Notes under the pieces: model-generated | Told to the model about the DNA's origin: nothing | Seen by the model: only the letters and a program-made list of their open reading frames with translations | The model's database searches: none | Shown: in pieces, positions 20,983 through 33,300 of the stretch | How the letters are laid out: the number at the start of each line of letters is the position of its first letter | Numbering within the stretch: the stretch's first letter is position 1 | NCBI GenBank assembly: GCA_012845835.1 | Contig: JABAKD010000016.1 | Location: forward strand, 20,503,196 to 20,567,195 | Reading direction: 5' to 3' | Length of the DNA: 64,000 nt | Source: Undaria pinnatifida | Lineage: Eukaryota; Sar; Phaeophyceae; Laminariales; Alariaceae | Made by a program: the position numbers and the translations under genes

Positions 20983-23110
20983 TTGATTCCCTGGAGACAT
21001 GTCACCTCGTCCACTTGACTTTGTACCACGCAAGAGCGGGGGGGGGGGGGGTATTCGAATGCTCGTGGAAGAGGCTCTGGGCACGTATCATGGAAGAACT
21101 CTGGCCTACAGCAGCAGCAGTACAGTAGTAGGGGCGGTGCGATTCTGCAATACGATACGCGGTTGGCACATTGCAGGTGAAGTATGTAGCAGATAGCAAT
21201 GATACTCGTATTATAGCATGGTCGTACATCGTACTCGTAGCATGGACAGTCAGTATCGTGAGTACAGCAGTAACATCGCATGATATCTATCCTTCTCTAT
21301 GGATAGCATGGCAGCATCGCAGCATAACAGAATTGCAGCAAAGCAGCATCGAAAGCATCGTCTATCACCCATCGCCAATTCCAACACGCCAATAGCCCAG
21401 CTCCCAGCACCCGGCACCCGGCAACAGCTGCCAGCTACCCAGCACTCGTGTATCGCGCAGCTGCGTATACAGCCTCGCAGCTCGCTTCACGCGGTGCATC
21501 TTTTCAGCGCTCCGAACTCTAATCGCGCCGCGTTTTTCCACCTGGTGTACTAGACTATACAGATGGGTTCCATGATTTTGAAACTTACATCGACCCCACG
21601 AACACCGGTGACCAGAAATTTTCCGCTGCTGCATCGCAACAACAACCATCGCCGTCCTTGGGGGGGAAGACCGCAGGTAAGTGTGTCAGACAACAGACGG
21701 AGGGAAAGAGCGTGCTGGCACGCAGATCGTGGTCTGCCGCGCGCGGTAGCGAGCAGAATAGCCCGCGTGTTAGCGTTGTTCCCGAGCTGAACTCGGCCGT
21801 GCTGTGAAACCGACTCATATAACTGTTGTTCCAGCAGGAAGCGCGGGGATATACTTGCGGGTGCTGCGCTGTGATGATGACCTCTCCCCCGAGATCGCTT
21901 GGAGGGACCGGCATCCCTCCCGGCCGAGCGGAGGCACCGGGCAACCCGCGGGCATCGTTGAGTGGGGTGGAGGACAGCAGCAAGGAGGTGAGTAAGCATG
22001 CGTGTTTGCTCTTGCATGGTCGCGCCCTGCCTTCGCCATTTATCTCCACGCGGATCGATCAACCTTTAGCTCGCTGCGTAAAAAAAGTTACCTGTGGTAT
22101 GAATTTGGACGGAAATACTTGTATTTTACGATAACCTTGTCTTGGAAACGTACTGGCATCAATATTGATATGTGCTTCATGTTTCCGTCCAGATGGGTAT
22201 TGTTCGACGGTCGGTTGTCTCGCCCGCAGAGGAGGAGCAGGTCAGACCGAGAGCGTCCGTGCATAACGAAACAAACCACCCTGTGAGCTTCGAGCCCCCG
22301 CTCCCGCCCCACATCCCGTCGCCTTATACCCGACACGATCTTCATTTGTCATCGACTGCAGTTTGATGGTAGCACCACAGCAGCAGTTATTAATTGGTGA
22401 AGAAAGGCGTTACTCGTATAGTCCAGTCTAATATCCTGAGCTCCTTGCTTGCGCTGGTATGTGCGCAGGAAGCAGGGGCTCATGTTTTTCACTCTCTTAA
22501 TTTATCTACTCCACCACCAAGGATCATAATGGTCTAGCGGGCGGCTGCTCTGCTGCACAGCCTTAGACTACACCGTAAAAAAAAAACGGGGTTTCCGTGG
22601 GGTTTCCGTTCTTATTTGTCACCTCATAGCGGAGGCCTCGTGAAGCAAGATTGAGCCTACAGCAGTACTCTACAAGCAGACAGAGCAAAACATGAACACA
22701 TCGTACCGGGTACAGTACTGCTGCCTCTGTCTGTGTGCCCCTGCTGTGTGCGTGCAGATGCAAGATCAAGATTCTTTTTTTTGTTATCGTCGAATGCTTA
22801 CTTTAGTCAGTATCACGGACGAAGTTGGTCTGTGCCAGTGTTGGTGGGTACGTCGCTAGGCAATAGTCGACCGGTTCCTCGTACGAAGTTGTACCAATTG
22901 AAGATGTCAGCAGATCCAAGGAGACCACTAAAAATTAATACGTTCACCCCTCTGACACACCTCGAGCACACAGCAATTTTATGAAAAAAAAAATGAAAAA
23001 CGTCAACTGTGAGTACGACCGATTGAATGGTTGAAACTCAACTTTTGTTTTCCAAAACTTGCTTGTTGTGATGACGTGATGACGTGATGATGGGTGGCAA
23101 GAAAAAAACA
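20983..23110. repeat. Segmental duplication block D1, left copy
   Basis: It starts at TTTTGTTGATTCCCTGGAG and ends near GATGACGTGATGATGGGTGG. It corresponds in the same orientation to about 55872-58250, with substitutions and small indels throughout (visibly diverged, not recent). It contains the possible small gene at 21563-22366. Confidence 0.8.
21563..22366 (+). CDS. Possible small three-exon gene, function unknown
   Basis: Model: exons 21563-21676, 21838-21987 and 22193-22366 (stop included), giving 145 residues. Exon 1 ends CGCAG before GTAAGT. Exon 2 lies between CCAGCAG and GTGAGT. Exon 3 follows TTTCCGTCCAG. All joins are phase 0. The protein is basic at first (LLHRNNNHRRPWGGRPQ), then Gly/Pro/Ser-rich, and ends MGIVRRSVVSPAEEEQVRPRAS...HLSSTAV. 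No domain, signal peptide or membrane segment is seen. The duplicate at 56542-57326 keeps all four splice sites and the length of exon 3, but its start and exon 2 frame are broken. Another frame of exon 1 is also open in both copies, so the coding assignment is tentative; a repeat-derived open stretch is the alternative. Confidence 0.3.
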
Positions 23111-24257
23111 CATGATGTGCATGCACCAAGTATTTTTTTTTTGAGCGGAACAATCGGCCCTACACAGCGCAAGTTTCCCCTTGCTTGACAGCTTACCCAT
23201 CTCCTGGCATATCTATCTTTGCTCTGGTGCACTACTGCTGCTGATCCTGCACGGATGCACATGTATCGCGAGATGTGTTTGCGATATCGTTGTCACCATC
23301 AACCGTCTCTGTCTGGAAAGAGAGCGTGAAGCAGTCAGTACGAGCAACACCGTGCTGTACGCGTGCCGCACAGCTTGTTACTTGTGCTACTGCTACTACA
23401 TGGATTGCTGCTCGGACCCATGTTGTGCACCCACTGCTGTACCTACTGACTGCTGTACCTACTCTGTACGGCACCAACCTGGGTTGCTTTTTGTGGTCCA
23501 TGCTGTTGTTTTATCGTCTTCTTTTCCCCCCCGTCTGAACAAACTGTTGTGAAGCCCCATTCTACACGTATGATACGAGTAAATGTTACGTACGTACCGG
23601 TACATGGCTGGTACCTGGTACCTGGTGCATCTACGTATCGTAGGCCCGCTGCCGAGTAGAGGCGTTCGATCCTACCCGGAATCCTATCGAAAGGCGTGGG
23701 GTTGTTGTTGTGTAATCCCACTGTCTCGTTGTACCGATTCCCTGTATACTGATTACGAGGTCCGATTCCCTGTATACTGATTACGAGGTCGGTCGCCTCA
23801 ACGCGTGCTAAATCGGTCAACGACTGCAATGCTTGCCCCCTGGAATCAACGACCGTCGCGAATAATCGAGAAAAAGACCTGTGGTGTACTCGTATATCTT
23901 GGCTCTTGAATTCTGCTCCTTGCTGCTGTGGCATACCATACCAGCTCATGCCGTTCAGCGTTCGGCGAATAATTTCAACCCTTTCAGAAAATAATTTGAC
24001 ACGCTGCTCGACACGAAATTCCGATGATACAGCAGTTGCAGATGAATACTCGGTGCCAGGGCGCGAAATAGGCGTCCGGCCCCGCACCGCGAGCCGTAGG
24101 CGAGGTGCGGCACGCCACAGGGGCCTAGGAAGGCCCCCGGAACCCTACTGGAAGTCTTTTTTTTTTATCGTACCAGGTACTTCGAAGTATAGGCTATGCG
24201 TCAATACACTAAAAAAACATGGGCCTAACTCGCTCGCTATATCCTCTTGGGTACTTT

Positions 24258-24258
<1 letters not shown>

Positions 24259-24324
<66 letters not shown>
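24259..24324. repeat. (GTT)n microsatellite
   Basis: About 22 uninterrupted TTG/GTT triplets. They generate poly-Leu, poly-Cys and poly-Val frames that should not be read as proteins. Confidence 0.95.
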
Positions 24325-24325
<1 letters not shown>

Positions 24326-24753
24326 ATTTTTGGTGTTTTTTTTATATCGCATTAACTCGCATAATCAAGGCCATGGTCACAGGACAGGCCTCAGTCACTC
24401 TGGGTGGAGCTGAGAAATACCCCAGGGAAAAAACACAAACAATCCAAAGATGGTACACGCATACCGGTATATCACAGCTGACGCATTTCATGCCTCCACC
24501 AGAAACATATAAAAAGTGAAATTATAAAAAGTGAAATCGGGAGTCAGCCTACGATGTACTCCGTGGTGCCGGCTGCCTTAGAAGTTGTGCAATTTTCAAA
24601 GAAACAAGGACAAAATGGCGATCACTACAGTACGCATCAGACATACCCTGATAGCTACACTGTAGTTGTAAGGGGAGCCGTCGACCTATACCCTTAATGA
24701 GGACACACAACCCGTAATACGCGCGATCGGAGTATCACACACAGCTTGCGAAG

Positions 24754-24795
24754 ATGAGTTTCGACGAAATCTTCGATCTCACAGCTGGAGTCTGA
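24754..24795 (+). other. MSFDEIFDLTAGV short frame (copy 5)
   Basis: Fourteen codons including the stop, preceded by CAGCTTGCGAAG. The tip of the palindrome begins right after the stop. Confidence 0.45.
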
Positions 24796-24857
24796 GTGTA
24801 TTTTCATTTTTTATAATATTATAAAAAATGAAAATACACTCAAGCAGCAGCTGTGAA

Positions 24858-24914
24858 TTATAAAAAACGAAAATACACTCCAGCTGTGAGATCGAAGATT
24901 TCGTCGAAACTCAT
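24858..24914 (-). other. MSFDEIFDLTAGVYF short frame (copy 6)
   Basis: Nineteen codons with the stop (MSFDEIFDLTAGVYFRFL). It is the mirror partner of the plus-strand copy at 24754. Confidence 0.45.
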
Positions 24915-25299
24915 CTTCGCAAGCTGTGTGTGATACTCCGATCGCGCGTATTAGGAGTTGTGTGTCCTCATTGAAGATATAGGTCGGCGACCGCCCTTGA
25001 CAATACACTCCAGCTGTGATATATAAAAAATGAAAATACACTCCATCCAGCTGTGAGATCGAAGATTTCGTCGAAACTCATCTTCGCAAGCTGTGTGTGA
25101 CACTCCGATCGCGCGTATTAGGAGTTGTGTGTCCTCATTAAAGATATAGGTCGGCGACTCCCCTTGCAACAACAGCAGTGTAGCTATCACCATGGTCAAA
25201 AGGGTGATGTTAGTCAGTCTGTGCGCGGAAACTATAAAACCCGTTTCTGAGGGGGACAAAATCTGACAGCTGTGGAGGGAAATGCATCCGTTTGTCAAT

Positions 25300-26700
25300 T
25301 GAATCCTGTAAGTCGAATAACCGGTATGGGGAGGGCGGAGTTTTGAAGGATGTGGGGGCCTGGTTTTGATCAAAAGGGAGCGGGGGTGGGGGTGGGGGGG
25401 ACGGGCGGGGCAGCTCAATTTGTGCGTGGAAACTATATATCCTTCAAGGGGATAAATCTTCCAGTTTTGGAAAAAAATGCACCAGTTCATTATGGGGGGG
25501 GGGGGGGGGAGGCAGCTCAATCTCTGCGTGGAAACGATATATTCTTTTAAGGGGATAAATGTGACGGTTTTGGAAAAAATGCACCAGTTTATCGTGTACA
25601 TCCTGTAAGTCGTACAACCAGTGAGTAGAGAGCGGACTGTTCGAGGGGGTGGGAGTGGGGTGGGGGGGTGGGGGGGTGGGGGGGGGAGGGGGGTGGGGGA
25701 AGGTGGGGGGGGAAGGTGGGGGGGGGAAAGGGCTTCAGGTGGCATGGATGTAGGGGTTTGCTATACGTGTGGTGCTAGGTCTAGGCGACGGTGCGGGTGG
25801 TGGGGAAGGAGGGGGCGTTGGGGGCGGGGGGTGGGGGGTGGGAGGCAGCGGCATGGATGGCTGTAGAAAGATAATGAGGTGATATCCAGTGCGTGGAAGT
25901 GTTTATTACTCTGACGGATTTCGATATTAGGTGGGGCGTTTGAGCAAGGGAGATCGAAAACAAAAAAGAAAGAGAGAGGGGGGGGGGGGGGGGGGGGGGG
26001 GGTTTAAGATATTTAGGTCACATATAGTATTCAAATACACTCCGGCTGTGAGATCAAAGATTTGGACTCCGACCGCGCGTATTAATCATATATGTAGGGG
26101 CTTGTTATACGCGTGGTGCTAGGTCTAGGCGATTGTGCGGGTGGTGGGGAAGGAGGGGGCGTTGCAGGGGGGGGGGGGGGGGGGGGGGGGAGAATGAAAA
26201 CTACGTCATGGATGGTTAGAAAGATAATGACGTGATATCAACTGCGTAGGAGTGTTTATTACTCTGGCCGATTTCGATTGTAAGTGAGGCGTTTAAACAA
26301 ACTGGGCGAAAGAATAAATAAATAAATAAACAGGGGGGGGGGGGGGGAGGGCGGAAATGAGTTGGAGCTACGGCATGGATGGCTAGGAAGACAATAAGAT
26401 GGTATCAGCTGGCTGGTAGTGTTCACTACTCTGGTAGCTTTTGATTGTAGGTGGGGCGTTTGAACAAGAGGGATCGGGGAAAGGGGGGGAGGGGTGGGGC
26501 GTTTGAACAAGAGGGGTCAGGGGAGCGGCGGGCGGGGGCGGGACAAGTTCAGTGTTTACTACTCTGGTAGGCTTTGATTCTACGTGAGGCGTTTGAACAA
26601 GAGGGATCGGGGGAGGGGGGGGGGGGGGGGGGGGGGGGGCGGGACATTTTAATATGTGCGCGGAAACTGTAAATCCTTAAAGGGGACAAATCCGACGGTT
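25300..26700. repeat. G-rich dispersed repeat module (inverted relative to the C-rich ones)
   Basis: Runs of up to about 24 G alternate with the reverse complement of the stretches described for 4091-5200 (GTGCTAGGTCTAGGCGA, GGCGTTTGAACAAGAG, GACGGTTTTGGAAAAAATGCACC). Strand composition flips with module orientation: C-runs on the plus strand at 4.1-4.9, 48-49 and 53.9-55.2 kb, G-runs here. Gly- and Pro-rich frames are artefacts. Confidence 0.8.
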
Positions 26701-26739
26701 GTAGTAAGAAGACATCCCTTTATATCATCTGCCTGGTAA

Positions 26740-27030
26740 TGTTTACCTTTCTAGAAGGTTTGATGTTAGATGCAGTATGCAACCCAGTGTTTAGGTGTAG
26801 TAAACAACGTGTTAAATCTTCATAATTTGTTATTGTACATGGATCGAAAGATAAAATATTTCAATGGATAGGTACAATAATGTAGTTACCATTGTTTTCT
26901 GACATCGCTAATTACACTAAAGAGATACGTATTGCTGAATACAACAGGCGAGGTGATGTGGTCATGCAATATCACCGCCATCACGTAGTTAACATTTTTT
27001 TCTGACATCGCTAATTATAAGAAAGAGATA
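26740..27030. repeat. Segment repeated inverted at 48780-49050
   Basis: Contains GATGTTAGATGCAGTATGCAACCCAGTGTTTAGGTGTAG and CATAATTTGTTATTGTACATGGATCGAAAGAT. The reverse complement lies at 48780-49050, where the 47-bp unit around CTGGGTTGCATACT is present three times instead of once. Confidence 0.8.
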
Positions 27031-28512
27031 CATATTGTGAGATCCTTACACATGTTGGCCACAGTGTCCCCGACCTGGTTTGCCTATTGAGCAGGTCCTC
27101 GTTGCCACTAACCTGCGTGAAGCATTGTTACAAAAATATGGCATTAACATTATCTAATTTCAGTTCGCGGATGAACTCTGACCAAAGTACTCGGGCCTCG
27201 CCCTGAACCCAAAACTCGCGGCTCGGGCCAAGCTCGAAGCAAATGGCTCACCCCACGCCTATTCCTATGGTCCGAAACAAAGGACTCGGGCCAAGCCTCG
27301 CCTTCAAGAACCCTAAACAAACCCCTAACGCTGTAGCCTAGCACGCTACCACCTCAGCCATAACCATTTGTGGGCTCACTGGCGCTGTTCCTCGGGGACG
27401 CTGCGTTTCCGCTATTCGCGATGCGTTACGATCCCGGGGGTGCTAGGCGGTTACTCATTTTTTGCAGCGGTTATCAAAGTCACTGGGGGATTCCTCTCTC
27501 TTTTCGAGCTGTTTGAGGCCTGCTTCGTCCTCAGGCAGAGGGAACGACAACAGTTTCAATCAAATTCTCAAAGGAAGTAAGGTATTCTTTGCAAAAAGAG
27601 GAAAACAGCCCCAAATAAAGTATCTACGTATCATACTGCTGTTGTATTACTGGAGTAAGACGAGAACAAACAAAAACTTCAACATAAAGCAGCCATAACG
27701 TTGAAAAGCGGATTGGTTTTGCAGCAAGTGGCACCTTGCGGTGTATTCACAAGTGCGTGTTTGGCTCCGTTTGAAAATAATCCGTCTCTTCGAGATGGAT
27801 TGTCTCGCGTTTTGATGAATTAGCTGAACAGTATCCTTGTTATGGTAAAACACGATGTCGGGCTGCATCAAAATCACCACAACCTGAGACTCGCACACCC
27901 TACGCTACCGAAGATCCTCAAATCACCGTCTCGGCGACCATCGTGCGACGAGTACAACCAACAGTAGTTGCCCTGCTTGGTAGTCCACATGACCCTACTT
28001 AGAACCTCCGCTAAATCTGAACATCAATCCTGCGTACTGTAGCTGGAGCCATGCACCGGGGAGAGAACGGAAAATACCTGTCAAAACAGGTCGTGTTCAA
28101 AAGAAAACCGTCAAGTGTAAAATAACCACCGCCAGTTAAGCAGGAAAGGAAACGGGACAACACAAAAAACACACAGACCGCATTGTACGAAATTCTCCAA
28201 CCGTGAAAAATTAGTAACTCCAAGACGTATCCGCAATGACAATAGTATGTAACCGCCGGAAGCCATCCAAAAGCACACGCTAAATACCTTCGCCCTTGCC
28301 AACGACAACGTGATCGATGTCCTCCTGCGATGAAGTGACCAGCATTGACATGTTCACTGCAGATGTGCAACAGCTTACTCCTGCAAGCAATTATTCAGCC
28401 TATGGTGTGAACGCGTAAGCAGCGACCACACTGTATACTTGTGTTCTTTAACGAGAGCTGTGAGCCGTCACGGCTTAAGTCACCAACTGCTTATTGGTCG
28501 AACTACGGTAGC

Positions 28513-28764
28513 AATTAGTCGTTTTCCGAAGGTGCCGACTATCCGAGTTATTTTGTTTCCATACATGTAGGAGGGATTGTGCAACGTGGGACGCATGTTC
28601 TCCTTATTGGGCACGTTACCCCTCCCGTCCGGGGGAAGCTAATTGGCTCTCTCCGGTCCCCCGACCTCTGCCGTCAAGTCGGCTGACGAACCCAGCTGAT
28701 GGCCAGCCGACGTGTCGACTAAAGTCAGTTAGTCGGCTATCGGCACCTTCCGATTAGTTATTTG
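28513..28764. mobile_element. MITE-like inverted-repeat element
   Basis: AATTAGTCGTTTTCCGAAGG...GCCGACTA at the left and TCGGCTATCGGCACCTTCCGATTAGTTA at the right form an imperfect inverted repeat of about 30 bp around a ~190 bp centre rich in AGTCGGC words. The same element is in the right duplicate at about 60027-60280, so it predates the duplication. It has no coding capacity. Confidence 0.45.
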
Positions 28765-28984
28765 TGGGGAAATTCTGCCGACTCACAGCTCCAGTTTTGA
28801 CCCTGGTGAGGTGTGGGGGGGGTGATCCAACGTCGATTTTCCCGCACAATCCACTTGATTTCAGGTCGTAGTCATGTCCTAGACTAGACAATAATCGGCA
28901 CAATTGACATCGGGCCAACCAACCTTCACGCTGTCACGTTTATTAATGCGTTGGTCACTGCCGCAGGCACATTTTAGTGTAAAA

Positions 28985-29290
28985 CAAGTCAACCGGTTTT
29001 CCGGTTTAGCCGGTAACCGTTTAAAACCGGTGTTTTTAGCCGGCTTAACCGGTTCAACCGTTAAACGGTTCGCCGGACCTCAAAAACTGCTAGTTCTTGT
29101 TTTGAAATACTCACATGCCTGCTTGGTTTCCAAAAACCCAGGTTAACCGGTGTTTTTTTCTTCCGGTGTCCATCTATAACTAGGACCCGCACATTCTTTT
29201 TCGCCGGTGCGGCACAGGAAAAGTGTGGTGCGGCAAGCCGCACCATGCCTTCGGCACGTGGTGAAAAAAATAGGGACTTACGACGAATAA
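28985..29290. repeat. AACCGGTT-rich repeat element
   Basis: Dense AACCGGTT, CCGGTTT and TTAACCGG words lead into a block with GTGCGGCA and CACGTGGTGAAAAAAA. It is duplicated at about 60505-60815. A related, inverted copy appears as a right-copy-only insertion at about 58955-59205 (shared GATGGGCACCGGA-type and AACCGGTTAACC words). Confidence 0.5.
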
Positions 29291-30090
29291 TGTGCGCCAG
29301 CGCAAAAAATATCCCCACCTAGTTTACCAGATACCACTCAAGACAAAAGACGCAGGTACAGACGCCGGTGGAATAATAACATGAACAAAAAATATCGAAC
29401 GGACCCCTTCGCAACTGTAAACTCGTTGTTGGGGACAAATTACTTGGAATTAGTATTGGGAGGGGTTTTGGGGATCTAAAAGGAGGCGCCCCGGACATTT
29501 TGCTTGGTGTGTTTTAGTTGATATTTTGAGTGAAAACCATATTTGCAACATTTTTTCAGCAGAAACCACACTATTTCTATAGTATATGATATTCTAGAGG
29601 CAGGAACAACGCCTTACGGAAAACGTGACGCCTCCTCAACCACAACAGGTCAGCACCCTACGCATATGATACGTGAAGAGAGCTTACATTCACGGCAATC
29701 TTTTGTGGACTACTGCCAGTCCAATTGGACATATGCCTCAGCCCGAAAAACTCCTCAGAGGCTAACGCTGTAAATACCACTCTGCAGTCTATTGGTCGTC
29801 CTGCTGAAACGTACGAGCTCTCGCGCCTCTGATGTTGTTTAATATCGATTTTTGCCGACAATATTCACCACTGGCATACTGACGGAGGCCAGACTCTAAC
29901 GGAACCCCGCGTTTCTTTAAGCACGAGCGCAGCAATGTAGTGGTACGCGTTAGCAGTTGCAGAATTATCAAACTTCAGGCATATCGGTACGGGATGCAAA
30001 CACAACAATGCTTACGTTTTTGTACATGATTTTAGTTGAAAACAGATCGGTCTAAACGTAATCGTTCTCCACATATCACAAAATCCTACG

Positions 30091-30100
30091 TATATAAAAG
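30091..30100 (+). promoter_or_regulatory. TATA-like box upstream of the kinase
   Basis: TATATAAAAG lies 93-102 bp before the ATG at 30193. In the second copy the element is TATATAGAAG at 62411-62420, and the surroundings (AAATCC.ACNTATATA.AAGCGGTGGTTCAGGAGG) are conserved. This is consistent with a core promoter, but no transcription evidence is available. Confidence 0.4.
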
Positions 30101-30118
30101 CGGTGGTTCAGGAGGTGT

Positions 30119-30138
30119 GACGCTTTCCGTGAAGCGTC
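30119..30138 (+). promoter_or_regulatory. Conserved hairpin in the kinase 5' leader
   Basis: GACGCTT and AAGCGTC form a perfect 7-bp stem with a 6-nt loop (TCCGTG), followed by TTTGACTTTT. It is identical in the right duplicate (62439-62458), about 55 bp before the start codon position. It could be a 5' UTR structure or lie upstream of transcription. Confidence 0.35.
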
Positions 30139-30192
30139 TTTGACTTTTGCACGAAGGTTTTGTGGTCACAAATAACAAGTCATCCGCCCATT

Positions 30193-30381
30193 ATGTCTCA
30201 CGACCATCTCGCGCAGGTGGGTGTTAATTTGGACAAGCTTACTGAAGAAGCGCTGAGCCTCCGCAAGAAATTGAAGGATCGTGAGCAAACGGCGAACGAG
30301 TGTATCACCAAAGCCAAGGACCGACTGAGACAAACGAATAAGCGCGCCGAGGCCGCCTTTTCAGAGCTCATCAACCGCGAG
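30193..30381 (+). CDS. Kinase exon 1
   Basis: 63 codons from MSHDHLAQVG to SELINRE, charged and helical. The ATG is chosen over an upstream in-frame TTG. The donor is GAG followed by GTGCGA. The frame is conserved in the right duplicate, which supports real coding. Intron 1 runs to 31665. Confidence 0.7.
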
Positions 30382-33300
30382 GTGCGAAGTGATGGATCGA
30401 TTGGTGGTTGATGATTCATAGATGGCTTCCCCAGTTGTGTCAGAGACATCACATGGTGTAGAATATGACTTTTACAAAACCAAATACACACACTTCAGCA
30501 CCTGTGAGATCGCGGATTTTATCGAAGCCTTTGCAAGCTCTGTGACACTGTTTTGCCGTAATATGGAGGTGGCTCCAACCCCCCGTCGATAGTCCGCGTT
30601 TCGTGTTGCGTGTACGATGAACATCGACTTTGGCCACGAGCAAGACACCTGCGCCATTAGTGTGAGCGAGGGGACAAATTAGTGAGTGGTGTGTATATGT
30701 ATATTACGAAACTGAACAACTTACGATGCCCTGGGGGTTTTACATGACACCAACAATGTTTCAGGACGGGAGCCATATCCGGTCGTGCGAGTGCCTGGTC
30801 TGTTCGTTCGCGATACGATCTGTCTGAAGATTAGCTTCGGTGAATTTTTATGTTGATTGATTCATCACAGCCGTGAAACTGCCCGCCCATTTTATGTTTT
30901 ATTTCACTTTGAGAGAGCGAGGTACACAGCCCCTCGCGCTAGTCGCCCATACTTGGTACGGTAATACTATAACACCGCAGCCTTGGCCAGATGCATCCCT
31001 ATCGAGAGATGCCCCTCTTGCGGGTCCTGGCTTCATCACCCGTGTATCAGTGCACATGGGCCATTCTTGTCGAAAACTTTTGTGTTGCTGCTTTGCTCGC
31101 GAGTTGTGTAAAAAAACGGGAGACACGGGGGGATAAAAGACAAGAAAAAAACAAGGAAAAAAATTGCAGAGAACACATACCACAAGCGGTTCGCATTCCT
31201 TCTTCAGGAAATTCTGATGTACATCATTTTAAAAACAAACAGAAAAAAAATAAGGACAGTGATTTTTTCAGCATCTCGCGGGTTGCGTCGGGTCGCGTTG
31301 GCTGGGGTCACGAGATATTCGAAATCTTACGGGTCGGGTCAGGTCGGGTTAGGGTCAAGATAATTTATTTTCTCACGGGTCGGCTCGGATCACCTTGACC
31401 CGGTCCGACCCGCGAAAAGCGGCACAACTAGTGAAAAGCCCTGAAAACAACATTACACTCACATGGAAAAACAAAATTTAGCTTAAACCCGCTACATAGG
31501 CGTGAAATTACGACAGCACAAACCGATTTGACGAATATTAAAGCTAGCCTTCTACAAACATTTGGCCCTTGCAGCTCATTCCTCGAACACAGACTGACCT
31601 CCCCTCGCCATGTCCACCTATGCGCACCCGTTCTTTTTCCGCCGCAACGTTCATACTTGTGCCAGTGTGCGGAGGAGGAACGTGTCGCTTTCGTCAAAGA
31701 TTTGACCGAAGATTTGCACGATATCCGTGCACGGTACCGCAAAGGAGAGGTGAGGGATTCGTTCACAACGCCTTGGGACGTCGGTCAAGGGCGGTTACTT
31801 GTGATGAAAAGCTGTCCAGCGTATTCTAGCGTGCGAGCAAGCAGGACCACAGAACCTACCACGCCCTCGTTCGCCGAGCCTATCGTTTGGCCAATGTCGC
31901 CGCTGTCACAGCATACGTCGTGGTCTTTTGGCGTGGAATTGTCTCCTACCCTGTTCGAACTCCGTAGGGTGCTAGCAATAAGCTCTTTACCCACCCATGA
32001 ATCGCGCCGATCCTTGTACGCATGTACGAATAGCGCTCTCTGGGCTTTAACCCTCTCGCACCTGCCCCCCACCCCCCGCCTGCTTGCCTGCATGGACAGC
32101 CGCTGCACATGATCTCGTGGGATCACTCCAAAGCAGCTATCCAGTCAAAAATGAATAGGCTGACCTCCCGCATAGAAGCGGCTGGACTGAGCCCGTCCGC
32201 TATTATGGATGAGCTTGAATCGAAGGAACAATCTACGGACAAGGAAGCACGCGTCTGTTTCCTAGAACTCGGGCGCCGCCAAAAAGAACTGGCCGCCACC
32301 GAAAGACGCGACGGGTTCGCGGGGCTAGGCGGTTCTGCTACAACCACCAACACCAACACTTGCATCACCAATGCTAACAACACCAACACATCCTCTCCGG
32401 CGGTCACTGCGTTGCTGGAAGAGAAGCGTTATATCCGGGGACGGATGAAGGAGTGTCACAAGCTTGCACTAGACGTACTCCGATTCTACGACAGGCGTCA
32501 GACTGCAGCTGACGACAATATCAGCCGACTGCAGCAGGCATTCGTGATGTGCAACGTAAGCCACTCTCAAGACTCAAGACGATGCTTTCGTTGTTGGATG
32601 AGATGAGGTTGACCCATCGAGTTCGCATTTTTTTGGTGACATACAGTGTATGCTACTTCGGACGACGTTTCCTTGTTAAGTTGGGTGTTGAAGAATGACG
32701 TATCACGGACAATGGCCGGCGGTCCCGGCAATTTGGTTGTAAATATCGTAAATACTGCCAAGCATGCAAGGTCGAGTTCGTGAGTTCGGGTCCAGCAAGT
32801 GGCGTTTTCTTGAAAGCAATTGACGCGCGGAAAGTGGGAGAGCCCGAGTTGGTACAGCAGTCGATGAATAACAAGGCACGTACCGGTGGGGAGAAGGGAT
32901 GAAACCGGTGGCCACAGCTTGCCCAGAAGGTCGATGAGGGTGGAACATTCCACGAGTTGAGATCGAAAGTAAAAGCGATGTTAAAAACATGTACTAGTGG
33001 CAAAAAATGTCTATCCTCTGCGCATTCTGTAATAAAAGTGGGAACTTCGCGGGCTCATTGGGGTTACGAGTACGACGCCCAATTTCTAAATGTCTCACGT
33101 GGGCTCGCTCGTGATCTTGTACCCAACTTTATGACGCACCGCTGGGTAGTATTTGACCTTCGAGGGAAGTAGAGCCTATTCTTTGGATGACTAACCTCGG
33201 CGGAAAAGCGCTCGTCGTGTGGTTTCGTTGGCCTCGAACGTTACCCGAAGCCTATCTTTTCTTCCTCATCAGTGGACACTAATTAAGGGCTTGATTTGGT

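Larger units (their letters stand above)
24660..25080. repeat. Inverted MSFDE modules around a palindrome
   Basis: A plus-strand module (leader about 24660, ATG 24754) faces a minus-strand module (ATG 24914, leader to about 24995) across an almost perfect AT-rich palindrome at about 24794-24841, centred on AATATT. A further minus-strand module follows (ATG 25081, leader to about 25175). The plus-strand frame is MSFDEIFDLTAGV then stop; the minus ones read MSFDEIFDLTAGVYF and MSFDEIFDLTAGWSVF. Confidence 0.75.
27173..31530. repeat. Segmental duplication block D2, left copy (contains kinase exon 1)
   Basis: From CCAAAGTACTCGGGCCTCGCC to about CCGATTTGACGAATATTAA. Its direct counterpart is about 58512-63855. 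The copies are colinear apart from insertions in the right copy at about 58955-59205 and 61563-62351. Kinase promoter, hairpin and exon 1 lie inside. Confidence 0.85.

Noticed and set aside
24219-24413. Poly-Leu/poly-Cys proteins
   Set aside because: Generated by the GTT microsatellite.
24951-25745. 264-codon proline-rich minus-strand frame
   Set aside because: Runs through poly-G/C tracts and reversed repeat modules; its NEDTQ...RAIGVSHTACEDEF segment is the antisense of the MSFDE leader.
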